A stretch of 28,971 bases of DNA from a virus. The stretch lies in IMG/VR virus record IMGVR_UViG_3300032288_000983, positions 1 through 28,971 of that record; one strand, written 5' to 3'. Of the stretch, positions 15,836-23,917 are shown one piece after another. The notes beneath the pieces are model-generated. The model saw only the letters and a program-made list of their open reading frames with translations, was not told the origin of the DNA and made no database searches. The position numbers and the translations under genes are program-made. Within the stretch, counting starts at the first letter, position 1. Each line of letters opens with the position of its first letter.

Positions 15836-17902
15836 TCATCTGACAACAGGCTGCACTTGTTCTCCAATTGCTGCCTGTTCCAGCGCTTCGATTGTGGTCA
15901 ATGCGATGTTCTGATCAATCTCGCTGGCCTTGGCGATGGTCTCGGCCGTCTGGGCGCGTTTGAGTTCTGCGCTTGCGATGGTCTCCACCGTGTCGGCACG
16001 TGCCCTGGCGGCCTTGGCCACGGCTTCTTCGGCTGCGGCTTGCAGGAAGATGGCGTTCGGGTCTTGCTGCTGGCCAGCGGCTTGCATCTCGGCCATGAGC
16101 GCTTCGGCTTCTGCGTCGGTCGGCTTGACCACGCCCATGCGAATCAGGCGCTTGCGGAAGTAATCCTGCACGTCGCCAACGCCCTCGCCTTCCATGTTCA
16201 TCATGGCCATGGCGCCGAGCACTTGCAGGGTCTCTGGGTCTTGGGTGATCTGCATCATGCCGGTCAGGGCGCGAACGGTGGCCGCACGCTTGGAGCTGGA
16301 GGACGGGCCGACGTCCACATCCACGTCGAACTTGGCCGCGCCCAGATCGTTGGCCATCTTGACCTCGCCGGTCTCCTGGTCGATGGTCGGCTGCATCAAG
16401 GTGACAGAATCGGTATCGCCATTGTCGGTGATCACCTTCATCTGGCGGCCTTCCTCGACATAAACGTCCTTGGCCATGCTCAGCCAGATTTCGCCGCAGC
16501 GCTTCATGGCCTTGGCGAAGTTGCTCATGTAGATGAACGTCTGCATGTCCAGGCGCTGCTGGATCATCTCCACGGCCTTGCCTGACACGTTGCTGACGAC
16601 CTTCTCGCCTGCCTGCGGGTTGCCCAGAATGTCCTGCATGTCCTGCTCGGTCACTTGCAGCAGGGCTGCCATGGCCGGAGGGATTGCCGGGCTGCGGGTG
16701 TAGGCCACCGGGCCGCTGATCGCCTGGCTGCCGTCTGCATTGGTGATCGGGTTGATCAGCAGGTAAGGGTAATCCTTGAGGTTGTCCTCGGCCCACATAA
16801 GCTGGTGGCCAGCGATCTGCTCGGGCGTGAGGATGGGCTTCTCGACGCTAGACAGGGCGCTGATCTCGCCCAACTTGGACAGCTGCATGTTCTTGAGGCG
16901 CTGCGCGTCCTTGGCCAGGCGCACGTGGCCCATGCAGCGCTCGACGTTGTCCACAAACCAGCGCTTGCCGTAGACCGGCACGATGGGGATGCACTTTCCT
17001 GCGATGTAGCCGCAGTCTTCCAGCACCTTGCCACCGGACATGATGTACTTGTGAATCTTGCGGGACTTGATCTTGCGCTGGCGCACCTCGACGCTGCCAA
17101 TGGCGGCCAAGGTTTCTTCCAGGGCCGGGTCGTCGGTGAACTCGCTGGACTTGTAGCGCTCCTCGGTGCCATCAATGGCGCGGAAGATGCGGATTGTCTC
17201 GGTGACGTCCTCGACCTTGTAGTATTCCGCGATGTAGACCACATCGGGCGTGCACCAGTCGAACTCGTACTGGTGGATTACCTTCGGCCAGTCGGTCGGG
17301 TCGTCGTTCCACTCTTCCTTGTAGGACTCGTAGGTCATCGAGTAGATGACGTAGCAGAAACGGGCGTCGGCCTTGTCCTGGCGCTTGGCGTTCAGGTCAA
17401 AGAACACGGAGCTGTCGGCATCAAAGATCGGCTCGATCTGGATGCGCTGGCGCTCGTTGTCCTCGTCCTCGTCGTCCTCGTAGGTGGTGCGCAGTCGCCA
17501 AGCACCAAAGCCACCGCCGACGGCCTCTTCAAAGGCGTTGTCGTAGGCCTCGTTGGCCACGCTGTCATGCTCGTCGGCACGATACAGGCCGTCACAGGTG
17601 TCGGCCAGCTTGTCGTTCTCCGCGCCGTCCTTGGACACAAAGTCCACGGTGATGCGGTTGTTGCGGTATTCCGAGATGATGCGCATGACCGCCAGGGCGA
17701 TCTTGTTCACCTCGAACTTGGGCTTGTTCTCGTAGATGTCCCAGAGTGGGCCTTCCCATTGAGCACCAGCCAACGAGTAGAAGCGCCGGTCTTGCAAGCA
17801 CTGAAGGCGCTCGTCACGCAGCGCCGTTTGGACGTTGTCAAACTGTGAGAGCGCTTCTGAGTGAAGATTCGCCAGTCGCTGCTCTTTGGAAATGCGTGCC
17901 AT
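15836..17902 (-). CDS. Portal protein, P22 gp1-like
   Basis: 688 aa, a little shorter than the 725 aa of P22 gp1. Starts MARISKEQRLANLHSEALSQ, followed by FYSLAGAQWEGPLWD, KFEVNKIALAVMRIISEYRN and RITVDFVSKDGAENDKLADT, a recognised P22 portal pattern. The C-terminal region (about 590-688) is Ala/Glu/Thr-rich helix (EEAVAKAARARADTVETIAS) and corresponds to the barrel that projects into the head. The dodecamer forms the DNA entry and exit channel and contacts terminase and gp4. RBS GAGGG seven bases upstream. The reading frame stays open past its TGA for 26 more codons to the scaffold start (see findings). Confidence 0.92.
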   Translation of the reverse strand: MARISKEQRLANLHSEALSQFDNVQTALRDERLQCLQDRRFYSLAGAQWEGPLWDIYENKPKFEVNKIALAVMRIISEYRNNRITVDFVSKDGAENDKLADTCDGLYRADEHDSVANEAYDNAFEEAVGGGFGAWRLRTTYEDDEDEDNERQRIQIEPIFDADSSVFFDLNAKRQDKADARFCYVIYSMTYESYKEEWNDDPTDWPKVIHQYEFDWCTPDVVYIAEYYKVEDVTETIRIFRAIDGTEERYKSSEFTDDPALEETLAAIGSVEVRQRKIKSRKIHKYIMSGGKVLEDCGYIAGKCIPIVPVYGKRWFVDNVERCMGHVRLAKDAQRLKNMQLSKLGEISALSSVEKPILTPEQIAGHQLMWAEDNLKDYPYLLINPITNADGSQAISGPVAYTRSPAIPPAMAALLQVTEQDMQDILGNPQAGEKVVSNVSGKAVEMIQQRLDMQTFIYMSNFAKAMKRCGEIWLSMAKDVYVEEGRQMKVITDNGDTDSVTLMQPTIDQETGEVKMANDLGAAKFDVDVDVGPSSSSKRAATVRALTGMMQITQDPETLQVLGAMAMMNMEGEGVGDVQDYFRKRLIRMGVVKPTDAEAEALMAEMQAAGQQQDPNAIFLQAAAEEAVAKAARARADTVETIASAELKRAQTAETIAKASEIDQNIALTTIEALEQAAIGEQVQPVVR

Positions 17903-17929
17903 ATTTTTGCCCTCGTTTCAAGTATTTTC

Positions 17930-19396
17930 TCACCATTTCGACACGGTAGGCAATGGCTTGACCATCGCTGCCTTGTTTGCTGGTAGGCGCTGCACCAGGT
18001 TGATCGCGTCAAACATTGGGTCAAGCTGGTCGTCGTGAGCGCCAGACGGGAAGGCCGCAACCTCGGCCAGAAAGTCCGAAAGCCAGGGTGCGTCCTGCGG
18101 CAGCAGCACGTTGCCGGTCTCGATGAACGGTGCCGCGTCGTAGCCTCGGCTGATCTTGTCCTTGTTGCGCTGCACGGCAATGACCGGCAGGCCTTCCCTG
18201 CGCAGGGTCTGAATCAGGCCGGTGCCTGAAACCTTGTCTTCGACGTACATGCCGCGCATGGTGGCCGCGTTGGCCAGAGGCCTTGGGTCGTTCAGGTGCT
18301 TGAGCCAGAAGGCACGGGCCTGCACCAGCAGTTCGGGGGCTTCCCACTTGCCGCGCACCTGGTCGAGCTTGACGGCCTTGCCAATGGATGATCGTGCCCA
18401 ACATTGCAGCACCGACCAGTCGTTGTGGTCGGCGGTCTTTTGGGCCGTGTCCACGGTGATGAAGCGGAACTCCAGCTGCGGGACGTGCGACCAGTAGCCG
18501 AACCAGTCGGTGTTGATGATTCCGCCACCTCGGGGTGCTGGCCGCTGTTGGAGCTGTCCGGCCGTGCCGTAGGTTCCCAGGGTCTTTTCCAGTTCGGCCA
18601 CCTGCGTCTCACCAAAGCGCTCTGGGAACATCAGCTCGCCTTCCACGGTGCGCGGGTCAGTCCAGCCGATGCTGGTGGTGCACCGGAACTCAGGCTCGAA
18701 GCGCATTGGGATGCACAGGTGCGTGTACGGAAGGCCCATTTCCTTGATGACGCCGGAAATGTCCTTCTCGTTCAGGCGTTGCATGATCACAACAATGGCC
18801 GACTTGTCGGAGTTGACGCGGGTCGGCAGGGTCTCGGTGAAAGCAATACGGGCGGCCTCCAGCTTGGCCGCGCTGTTGGCGTTGTCGGCGCTTATCGGGT
18901 CGTCCAGGATGACGCGGTCGCCACGCACGCCGGTCATGCTGGTGAAGGCACGAGCCTGTCGGATGCCCTTGCGGGTATTCCCGAACTCGCGCTTTCCGTC
19001 CAAGTCGGCCAGCAGGTCAAGCGGCCAGAGCTTTTGAAACCACTCGGACTTGATCAGGTCGCGGCAGCGTCGGCTGTCTCGGATGGCCAACTGCTCCTCG
19101 TGGGCTGTGCCGACAAAGCGCATCTCAGGAAGGCCAACTGGCCCCCACTCCCAGGCTGGCCAGATCACGCCGGTCAGCAGGGACTTCATGGAGCCGGGCG
19201 GCACATTCATCAACAGGCGGGTGATCTCGCCCTTTGTCACCGCCTCAAGGTGCAAGCAAATGGCGTCCAGCGCCCAACCCCACTTCAGTTGTGCAGCCGG
19301 TTCAAGCACGCGCCAGGCACGCTTGGCAAACTCGGCCAGGCTGCGCTTGCACAGTTCGCGCTCGATGGCCAGCAGGTCAGCTTGCGTCAGTTGCAT
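17930..19396 (-). CDS. terL: Terminase large subunit (ATPase-nuclease)
   Basis: 488 aa from ATG 19394-19396 (MQLTQADLLAIEREL), inside the last 20 bases of terS. ATPase domain: Walker A-type VPPGSMKS at 65-72, Walker B VILDD at 162-166, and a coupling-like MQR at 205-207. Nuclease domain, RNase H fold: D316 in ITVDTAQ, E386/D387 in YVEDK, and D455/D456 in GAHDDQLDP, giving the expected acidic cluster. This motor pumps DNA into the procapsid through the portal and cuts it. A GTG at 19474 would add an unlikely Pro/Trp-rich extension inside terS. The RBS is weak, so translation is probably coupled to terS. Confidence 0.95.
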   Translation of the reverse strand: MQLTQADLLAIERELCKRSLAEFAKRAWRVLEPAAQLKWGWALDAICLHLEAVTKGEITRLLMNVPPGSMKSLLTGVIWPAWEWGPVGLPEMRFVGTAHEEQLAIRDSRRCRDLIKSEWFQKLWPLDLLADLDGKREFGNTRKGIRQARAFTSMTGVRGDRVILDDPISADNANSAAKLEAARIAFTETLPTRVNSDKSAIVVIMQRLNEKDISGVIKEMGLPYTHLCIPMRFEPEFRCTTSIGWTDPRTVEGELMFPERFGETQVAELEKTLGTYGTAGQLQQRPAPRGGGIINTDWFGYWSHVPQLEFRFITVDTAQKTADHNDWSVLQCWARSSIGKAVKLDQVRGKWEAPELLVQARAFWLKHLNDPRPLANAATMRGMYVEDKVSGTGLIQTLRREGLPVIAVQRNKDKISRGYDAAPFIETGNVLLPQDAPWLSDFLAEVAAFPSGAHDDQLDPMFDAINLVQRLPANKAAMVKPLPTVSKW

Positions 19397-19859
19397 CTTT
19401 TGCGGCCATGATCTGCGCCAGCACCTCGGTGCCAAGTTGGGAAACGTCCAGGGTGGCCACGGCAATCGGTGCACCGTTGGCTCCGGTGTGCTCCAACTGC
19501 CTGGGCGGCTCTTTCCAGCCCATCTGGCACTTCGACCACCAAATCTGCGCAGTCGTGTCGCCTGCCATGGCTTTTTGGAAGATGCCCTTTCCGATCTGGG
19601 CGTTGGCCTTGGCCTTGCCGTTTACCAGCTCCGTGGCGAACTTGTCGCGCAGCGTGTCGATGCAGATGCCGTCCCGAATCAGGGCAGCGATCTGCTCAAA
19701 CGGCACGCCATAACCCGACATTGCCTCCACCTGCTTGCGCTCGGCATCGGTCGGTTCAAAGGGTTTGCGGCCAGCGCCTGGACGTGCTCCGCCGTTCTTT
19801 TTGGGTTGAACTGCCTCTTTTTTAGGCAGCCGGGTGGATTTTTCAGGTGTTTTTGCCAT
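19377..19859 (-). CDS. terS: Terminase small subunit
   Basis: 160 aa, strong GGAGG six bases before the ATG. A basic N-terminus with the GGARPGAGRKP motif (23-33) leads into a DNA-binding helical region (AERKQVEAMSGYGVPFEQIA, LIRDGICIDTLRDKF) and a helical oligomerisation part (GKGIFQKAMAGDTTAQIWWS) with WKEPP. It should recognise the packaging site and regulate TerL. It overlaps the methyltransferase gene by 17 bases upstream and terL by 20 bases downstream. Any pac site may lie within it, as in P22, but I cannot point to a sequence. Confidence 0.9.
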   Translation of the reverse strand: MAKTPEKSTRLPKKEAVQPKKNGGARPGAGRKPFEPTDAERKQVEAMSGYGVPFEQIAALIRDGICIDTLRDKFATELVNGKAKANAQIGKGIFQKAMAGDTTAQIWWSKCQMGWKEPPRQLEHTGANGAPIAVATLDVSQLGTEVLAQIMAAKDATDAS

Positions 19860-21082
19860 TTGTAACCTCCGCGAAAGGTTCGCCAGTTTCTGCGTGAATT
19901 GCTATTTTGCCTGTGAAATCCTGCCAGCGCTTCACAATCACATCGCAATACTTCGGGTCGAGTTCCATCAAGCGAGCGACGCGGCCGTTCTTCTCGGAAG
20001 CGATCAGGGTGGTGCCAGAGCCTCCGAAGCTGTCCAGGACTTGGTCGCCGCCTTTGGTGTTGTTCAGGAGCTGATACTCGAATAGGGCCACCGGCTTCAT
20101 GGTTGGGTGCTCTCCGTTGCGGGATGGCTTCTCGAACTCCAGGATGGTGGTCTGCTTGCGGTCGGCTGCCCAGAGGTGCCCGGCTCCCTCTTTCCAGCCG
20201 TACAGGCACGGCTCGTGCTTCCAGTGGTAGTCCTGGCGTCCCATGACCATGCTGGACTTCTTCCAAATCAGGCACTGGCGGACTTTCCAGCCTGCGTCCT
20301 GGGCAGCGCCTCGGAAGTTGTAGCCCTCGGAGTCTGCGTGCCAGATATAGAACACCGCGCCGGGCTTCATCACAATGTCGGCTGCCGTGTAAGCATCTCG
20401 CAAGAACTGGCGGAACTGATCGTCGCCCATCTCGTCGTTCTTGATCTTGAGCGCGTCCTTGGTCTTGCCCTCATAGGCCACGTTGTAAGGTGGGTCGGTC
20501 AGCCACATGTCGACTAGCTGGCCATCGGTGAGCTTTTCCAGATCGCTGACGCTGGTGCTGTCGCCGCACAGAAGGCGGTGCTTACCCATAACCCAAATGT
20601 CGCCGGGCCGGGTGCGCGGGTTCTCGGGCAGCGGTGGGGCATCGTCGGGGTCGGTCAGGCCTTCGGTGCCAACGGGTGCCAGCAGATCCTTGATCTCGTC
20701 CAGATCAAAGCCGGTCAGCTCGAGGTCGAAACCAAGCTCCTGCAGGTCGGCAAACTCAACCTTCAGCATTTCGGTGTCCCAACCGGAGTTCAGCGCCAGC
20801 CGGTTGTCGGCAATCACATAAGCGCGTTTTTGCGCGTCGGTCAGGTGGTCGAGTCGGATGCACGGCACGTCGGTCAGGCCCAACTTGCGTGCAGCAAGCA
20901 CTCGGCCATGTCCGGCAATGATGCCCCCCCCCCGCGTCAATCAGCACCGGATTGGTGAATCCAAATTCCTTGATGGATGCCGCAATCTGTGCCACCTGCG
21001 CATCCGAGTGCGTCCGGCTGTTGCGTGCATAAGGGATGAGCGAATCGATCTGGATGGCTTCGAGTGTGTCTGGAAGTTTCAT
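19843..21082 (-). CDS. ParB-like domain fused to beta-class DNA methyltransferase, frameshifted in a G10 tract
   Basis: One gene in two frames. From ATG 21080-21082 (MKLPDTLEAIQIDSLIPYAR) the ParB/Srx-type domain reads ..GFTNPVLIDAGGG, then ten G at 20924-20933 move it out of frame and it ends near 20756. The next frame continues exactly as expected: GGGIIAGHGRVLAARKLGL, then a methyltransferase with DPPY (WLTDPPYNVAYEG, motif IV) before FGGSGTT (motif I), the order of beta-class N6-adenine/N4-cytosine enzymes. With nine G the product would be 412 aa. The lesion falls in the ParB motif. It precedes terS, overlapping it by 17 bases. The role may be protection from host restriction or marking of phage DNA. 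Whether this is error, mutation or slippage control is open. Confidence 0.85.
20924..20933 (-). repeat. Ten-base G homopolymer inside the ParB-methyltransferase gene
   Basis: Ten C on the given strand, ten G in the coding strand. It encodes the Gly-Gly-Gly of the ParB motif DAGGGIIAGHGR. Nine G keep the frame; ten break it. Runs of this length are prone to replication and transcription slippage, and also to sequencing error. Confidence 0.95.
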
Positions 21083-21096
21083 TTTTCTGGCCTTGG

Positions 21097-21225
21097 TCAA
21101 AAGCCGCCGTTGCGGGTGGTGGTGCAGGTAACGCTGCCGTCCCAGTTCTTGACGCACCTGGTGGTGGTCTGCGCCTGGGCAAAGGTGGCGGCCATGGTGA
21201 TGGCGAGGATGATGATGGATTTCAT
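21097..21225 (-). CDS. 42-aa secreted peptide with two cysteines
   Basis: The ATG at 21223-21225 overlaps the rusA stop (ATGA), with GGAG six bases upstream. The product starts MKSIIILAITMAATFAQAQ, a complete short Sec-type signal peptide with an AQA-Q cleavage site, leaving a mature peptide of about 23 residues that contains RCVKNWDGSVTCTTTR; its two cysteines could form one disulfide in the periplasm. Short exported peptides with this TTTRC..TCTTT pattern occur in other phages, function unknown. The gene is unusual among cytoplasmic DNA-processing genes. Confidence 0.75.
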   Translation of the reverse strand: MKSIIILAITMAATFAQAQTTTRCVKNWDGSVTCTTTRNGGF

Positions 21226-21572
21226 GGGTTCTCCGGGTTGGTGATTTCGACTTGGACGAAACTGCCGACGGTCTCGCCTTTTTGGATTGTCAGCGTCCAG
21301 TGCTTGTCGTCCACCTTGAGCACGTCGGACAGGCCATCGAGGCCAGCTTTGATGCGTGCCAGGGCGTTGTCCAGGTCGTAGGCGCGTCGGGTTGGCGGGT
21401 AAAACGTGAGCGTCAAGTGCAGTTTTGCGGCTTGCATTGGGCGTGCGCCTTGCTCCATTGCCTGCCAAAAACAGGCCTCGCGGTAGGATTTTTTCAGCTT
21501 GGCCAGCTTTGCCCAGTGGTTTCTGGCATTCGGGCTAAGGCCAGTGGGTGGCCATGGCAGCTTGATGATCAT
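21222..21572 (-). CDS. rusA: RusA-like Holliday junction resolvase
   Basis: 116 aa. Starts MIIKLPWPPTGLSPNARNHW, then FYPPTRRAYDLDNALARIKA and DVLKVDDKHW. The acidic residues D66, D68 and D88/D89, with N69 and K75, match the RusA catalytic arrangement. RusA-type dimers cut four-way junctions, so this enzyme can resolve recombination intermediates and trim DNA for packaging; phage RusA genes commonly lie in the nin-like region before late genes, as here. Translation is coupled on both sides by ATGA overlaps. Confidence 0.9.
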   Translation of the reverse strand: MIIKLPWPPTGLSPNARNHWAKLAKLKKSYREACFWQAMEQGARPMQAAKLHLTLTFYPPTRRAYDLDNALARIKAGLDGLSDVLKVDDKHWTLTIQKGETVGSFVQVEITNPENP

Positions 21573-21847
21573 GCGTCATCCTGCTTGGCCTCTTCCAGGC
21601 GTTCGGCAACCAGAGTGGCATAGCCTGCAATGTCCACCCAGTTGTCGATGTATGTCGGGTCGCCGTTCAAAACGCGTGCGATCTTATGGGCGATCATTTC
21701 CAGCGCTTCACGCCCAGTTGCACCGAGGTTGTTCCATCCGTCTGTCTTTTTCATCACGCGCTTGATCTCTTGAGAGATGCGAGCGTGGTCTTTGAATTGG
21801 CCATACCGTGCTCCGCGCTCGGCCAGGGTTGCTTTGACGTCCGTCAT
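21569..21847 (-). CDS. DUF6378-type phage protein
   Basis: 92 aa with the recognisable pattern ERGARYGQFKDHARISQEIK, REALEMIAHKIARVLNGDP, and YIDNWVDIAGYATLVAERLE. I know this as the phage family DUF6378. The helical layout (conserved E, H and D residues in EALEMIAHKIARVLNGD and NWVDIAGY) recalls nucleotide-handling all-alpha folds such as MazG-like proteins, but no activity is established. ATGA overlaps link it to the Ref-like gene upstream and rusA downstream. Confidence 0.8.
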   Translation of the reverse strand: MTDVKATLAERGARYGQFKDHARISQEIKRVMKKTDGWNNLGATGREALEMIAHKIARVLNGDPTYIDNWVDIAGYATLVAERLEEAKQDDA

Positions 21848-22131
21848 TTCAGTCTCTCCAGTGTGTCGGCCAGCAGGTCGGCCTCGTTGAATCCGTAGTG
21901 CTTGGCAAAGCCCTTGGTGCCCAGGCCGTGCACGCCGGTTTTGCCACGGTGATGCTCAGGGCAAAGGCCGATTACATCCATATGTTTGGCACGCTGGCCC
22001 ATTCCGGTGCCATGCCTTGGGTGGTGCAGCTCGACCGGGCCGGGGTCGTGTGGGCCGTGCAAGCGCCAGCATACAGCGCAGCCCAGATCGGCCACCTTGT
22101 TCATGTGCTTGCGTTCTGCGATTGTGGTCAT
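21844..22131 (-). CDS. Ref-like HNH nuclease (recombination enhancement)
   Basis: 95 aa. C18-x2-C21 (LGCAVCWR), the H36-H37 pair in VELHHPRHGTGMG, KHMDVIGLCPEHHRGKTGVH with C57, H60 and H61, and a C-terminal helix. This is the compact HNH/zinc layout of the Ref family, a RecA-dependent nuclease first described in phage P1, and of related phage proteins. It probably nicks DNA at recombination intermediates. Its partners here may be host RecA together with NinB and RusA. Start overlaps the previous stop (ATGA). Confidence 0.8.
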   Translation of the reverse strand: MTTIAERKHMNKVADLGCAVCWRLHGPHDPGPVELHHPRHGTGMGQRAKHMDVIGLCPEHHRGKTGVHGLGTKGFAKHYGFNEADLLADTLERLK

Positions 22132-22835
22132 GCTGCCTCGATCTTGTAATCGTGAAATATTGCGCCCTTGCTGGCGTCACCGACCTTGCAGGCCTTGACC
22201 CAGACGTTTTTCCCGGTGGTCAGCCTACGAAGGTGTCCTCGGCGGTCGTGCAGCCTGGGTGACGCGTGTGTTCCGCCTTTGCTGTCCGATCGAGGTTTTG
22301 CAGGCTCAATGTAGACCGTCGTCCAGTCGTATGTTGGTGCTTTGCCTTGCTGCATTTTCCGTCGGTTTGTGAAGGTGTCACGCACTATTGGGACGTATGC
22401 CTCGATTCGACGGTCCATCAAGCCGTACCAAACGCCGACCTGCGCCAGCATCAATTCTGCCAATTCTTTGTCCACTGGCTCGTCATCATTGACAGCGCCG
22501 TAGCGGATTTGGTCGCCTTCGATGAAGTAAAACATGGCCGGAATTGGCCGCAGCCTAGTTCCTGTCGGGCCTTTCCACATCGAAACAGTGATTCCGTCCT
22601 CTGGGTCATTTCCAGCCACCAGCATCAGAACTTCGTAGCTGGCGTGGGTTTTTGTCTTGCCTTTCCAGACAACGAAGCATCTATCAAATGGCGGTCGGTG
22701 TGTCATCACCGTGTCCAGGTCTGCGCGTTGCTGATCGGTAAATCCGCCGCTTAGGTCAAACCATTTGATGTCCACAATGTCCACGCCTGCATCAGCCATG
22801 AGCTTCATGGATTCTCGGACCAGTTGCGTCGTCAT
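22128..22835 (-). CDS. Conserved phage protein of unknown function, C-terminal HxRRGHxR motif
   Basis: 235 aa from ATG 22833-22835 (MTTQLVRESMKLMADAGVDI), with GGAGAG five bases upstream and ATGA overlap with ninB; the frame stays open upstream without a better start. The N-terminal two thirds are mixed alpha/beta (RCFVVWKGKTKTHASYEVLM, MFYFIEGDQIRYG). The C-terminus carries SPRLHDRRGHLRRLTTGKNVW with VWVKACKVGDASKG, a His/Arg-rich motif present in a family of phage proteins of unknown function. The conserved H and R residues hint at nucleic-acid binding. No function claimed. Confidence 0.75.
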   Translation of the reverse strand: MTTQLVRESMKLMADAGVDIVDIKWFDLSGGFTDQQRADLDTVMTHRPPFDRCFVVWKGKTKTHASYEVLMLVAGNDPEDGITVSMWKGPTGTRLRPIPAMFYFIEGDQIRYGAVNDDEPVDKELAELMLAQVGVWYGLMDRRIEAYVPIVRDTFTNRRKMQQGKAPTYDWTTVYIEPAKPRSDSKGGTHASPRLHDRRGHLRRLTTGKNVWVKACKVGDASKGAIFHDYKIEAA

Positions 22836-23269
22836 GTGATCTCTCCGGTGTCTGGGTCGATGAACTCTGGCGCGGTGAACTTTACGCCTTGCTGGGCACC
22901 GAAGGCCTCGATCAGTTCTTGAAGCTCGCACATCTCGGGCTTGGTCATGTTGCTGGTGGATTTGCCAAGGGCAACAAAGCCGCCGTCAATGCCTGGCACG
23001 ACGTCCTGCTTGGTCAAGGCTGCGGTCAGCACGTCCTTCCAGTTTTCAGGGGTCAGCTTCCTGCCGTACCAGTTCACTTGCTTGCTGACGTCGGTCAGCA
23101 TGGCCCACAACCGTGAGTTCTGTGCAAGCGTGCGGGTCTCTGGTCTTACCTCGACGACCATCCTGTGGCCAGCCATCAGAGATGCTTTAATCAGTGGCCA
23201 GATCTGCTGCGTCAGGATTTTGTGCGCTTGGACTGGCTCGAACAGCGTGATCTTTATGCGGTCGGTCAT
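22832..23269 (-). CDS. ninB: NinB-like recombination mediator
   Basis: 145 aa from ATG 23267-23269 (MTDRIKITLFEPVQAHKILT); GGGAG is eight bases upstream. The pattern RPETRTLAQNSRLWAMLTDV, NWYGRKLTPENWKDVLTAAL, GGFVALGKSTSNMTKPEM and ELQELIEAFGAQQGV matches NinB (lambda Orf), which binds SSB-coated single strands and substitutes for RecFOR. The position beside Ref and RusA genes forms a nin-type recombination block, and it could pair functionally with the phage SSB encoded on the opposite arm. Confidence 0.9.
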   Translation of the reverse strand: MTDRIKITLFEPVQAHKILTQQIWPLIKASLMAGHRMVVEVRPETRTLAQNSRLWAMLTDVSKQVNWYGRKLTPENWKDVLTAALTKQDVVPGIDGGFVALGKSTSNMTKPEMCELQELIEAFGAQQGVKFTAPEFIDPDTGEIT

Positions 23270-23270
23270 G

Positions 23271-23525
23271 TCAAGCACTCCCGGACTGCGATCCAGCACT
23301 CGTCGGTGCTGAGGGGGGTTTCGTCAAGGTCTGGCGCACGCACTCCAAGATGCGCTCCCGGCCAGGGTTGTCGGGAAAGCGCTCGATGGCCGCCAGCATG
23401 GACGCAGCCAGGCGCTTGTCTGGCCTGGCGCTCAGTACCAGCCTGCAGCAGCACTCCACGCATTTGAACGAATACGCCCCACTGTGCGGCCGTTGTTTCG
23501 ATGATTCGCATTGTTTGCATGTCAT
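23271..23525 (-). CDS. Small zinc-ribbon-like protein
   Basis: 84 aa with an N-terminal Cys cluster: C3-x2-C6 (MTCKQCESS) and C22 plus C25-C26-C27 (FKCVECCCRLV), enough for one zinc site with two spare cysteines. The remainder is a helical segment (DKRLAASMLAAIERFPDNPG, RERILECVRQTL). Likely DNA- or protein-binding; no family is assigned. The ATG overlaps the stop of the P-like gene (ATGA), and ninB starts two bases after its stop. Confidence 0.7.
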   Translation of the reverse strand: MTCKQCESSKQRPHSGAYSFKCVECCCRLVLSARPDKRLAASMLAAIERFPDNPGRERILECVRQTLTKPPSAPTSAGSQSGSA

Positions 23526-23917
23526 GCCTCACCTTTGTATTGCCTACGCAGCTCTGCCAGTTTTGCAAGTGCGATTTTTTTGTTTCGCTCAATCTCGTCT
23601 TTCTCTTTTTGTGTCAGTTGCTTTTCGATGGCCAGAACTGGCTTCTTTGGGATTGCAGGACCAGAGTTGCAAAGGTTGCGAAATTTAATTGCGCTTGGCA
23701 CAAAATCCCCACCCATGTTCTCAATGGCAAAGTCCATGCTCGGTCTGTAAGTCAGAAAAGATCCGACCTGCTTTTGCCACTCTTGCCGAACAAGGCCTGC
23801 ATCAATTCCATCAAAATGCCTGGCAAATGTCGCACCGAATATGGCCATCATTCGGCCGAAGATGTAATCCAAACCTTCTTCTGGCTTACAAAAATCAGTT
23901 TCCGAGTAATTTGACAT
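23522..23917 (-). CDS. Replication protein P-like (candidate helicase loader)
   Basis: 131 aa from ATG 23915-23917 (MSNYSETDF), which has GGAGG eight bases upstream; an in-frame GTG lies three codons before. EGLDYIFGRMMAIFGATFAR, LVRQEWQKQVGSFLTYRPSM, and FVPSAIKFRNLCNSGP recall the lambda P / DnaC-loader family, in which a W..L core is followed by PS..FR.LC. The C-terminus is a charged helix. It follows a DUF1376 gene at the O position, as in other phages. The family call is from pattern and context, not full-length similarity. Confidence 0.65.
   Translation of the reverse strand: MSNYSETDFCKPEEGLDYIFGRMMAIFGATFARHFDGIDAGLVRQEWQKQVGSFLTYRPSMDFAIENMGGDFVPSAIKFRNLCNSGPAIPKKPVLAIEKQLTQKEKDEIERNKKIALAKLAELRRQYKGEA

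Noticed and set aside
16655-17848. 397-codon plus-strand open frame opposite the portal gene
   Set aside because: Antisense shadow of the portal gene with repetitive Val/Leu/Ala composition.
19397-19474. GTG start that would lengthen the large terminase
   Set aside because: The added Pro/Trp-rich residues are terS in another frame and do not resemble terminase N-termini.
20756-21157. Separate 133-aa protein made of the ParB N-terminus
   Set aside because: The first half is an upstream extension and the last 60 residues are out-of-frame methyltransferase gene sequence; it is part of the frameshifted fusion gene.
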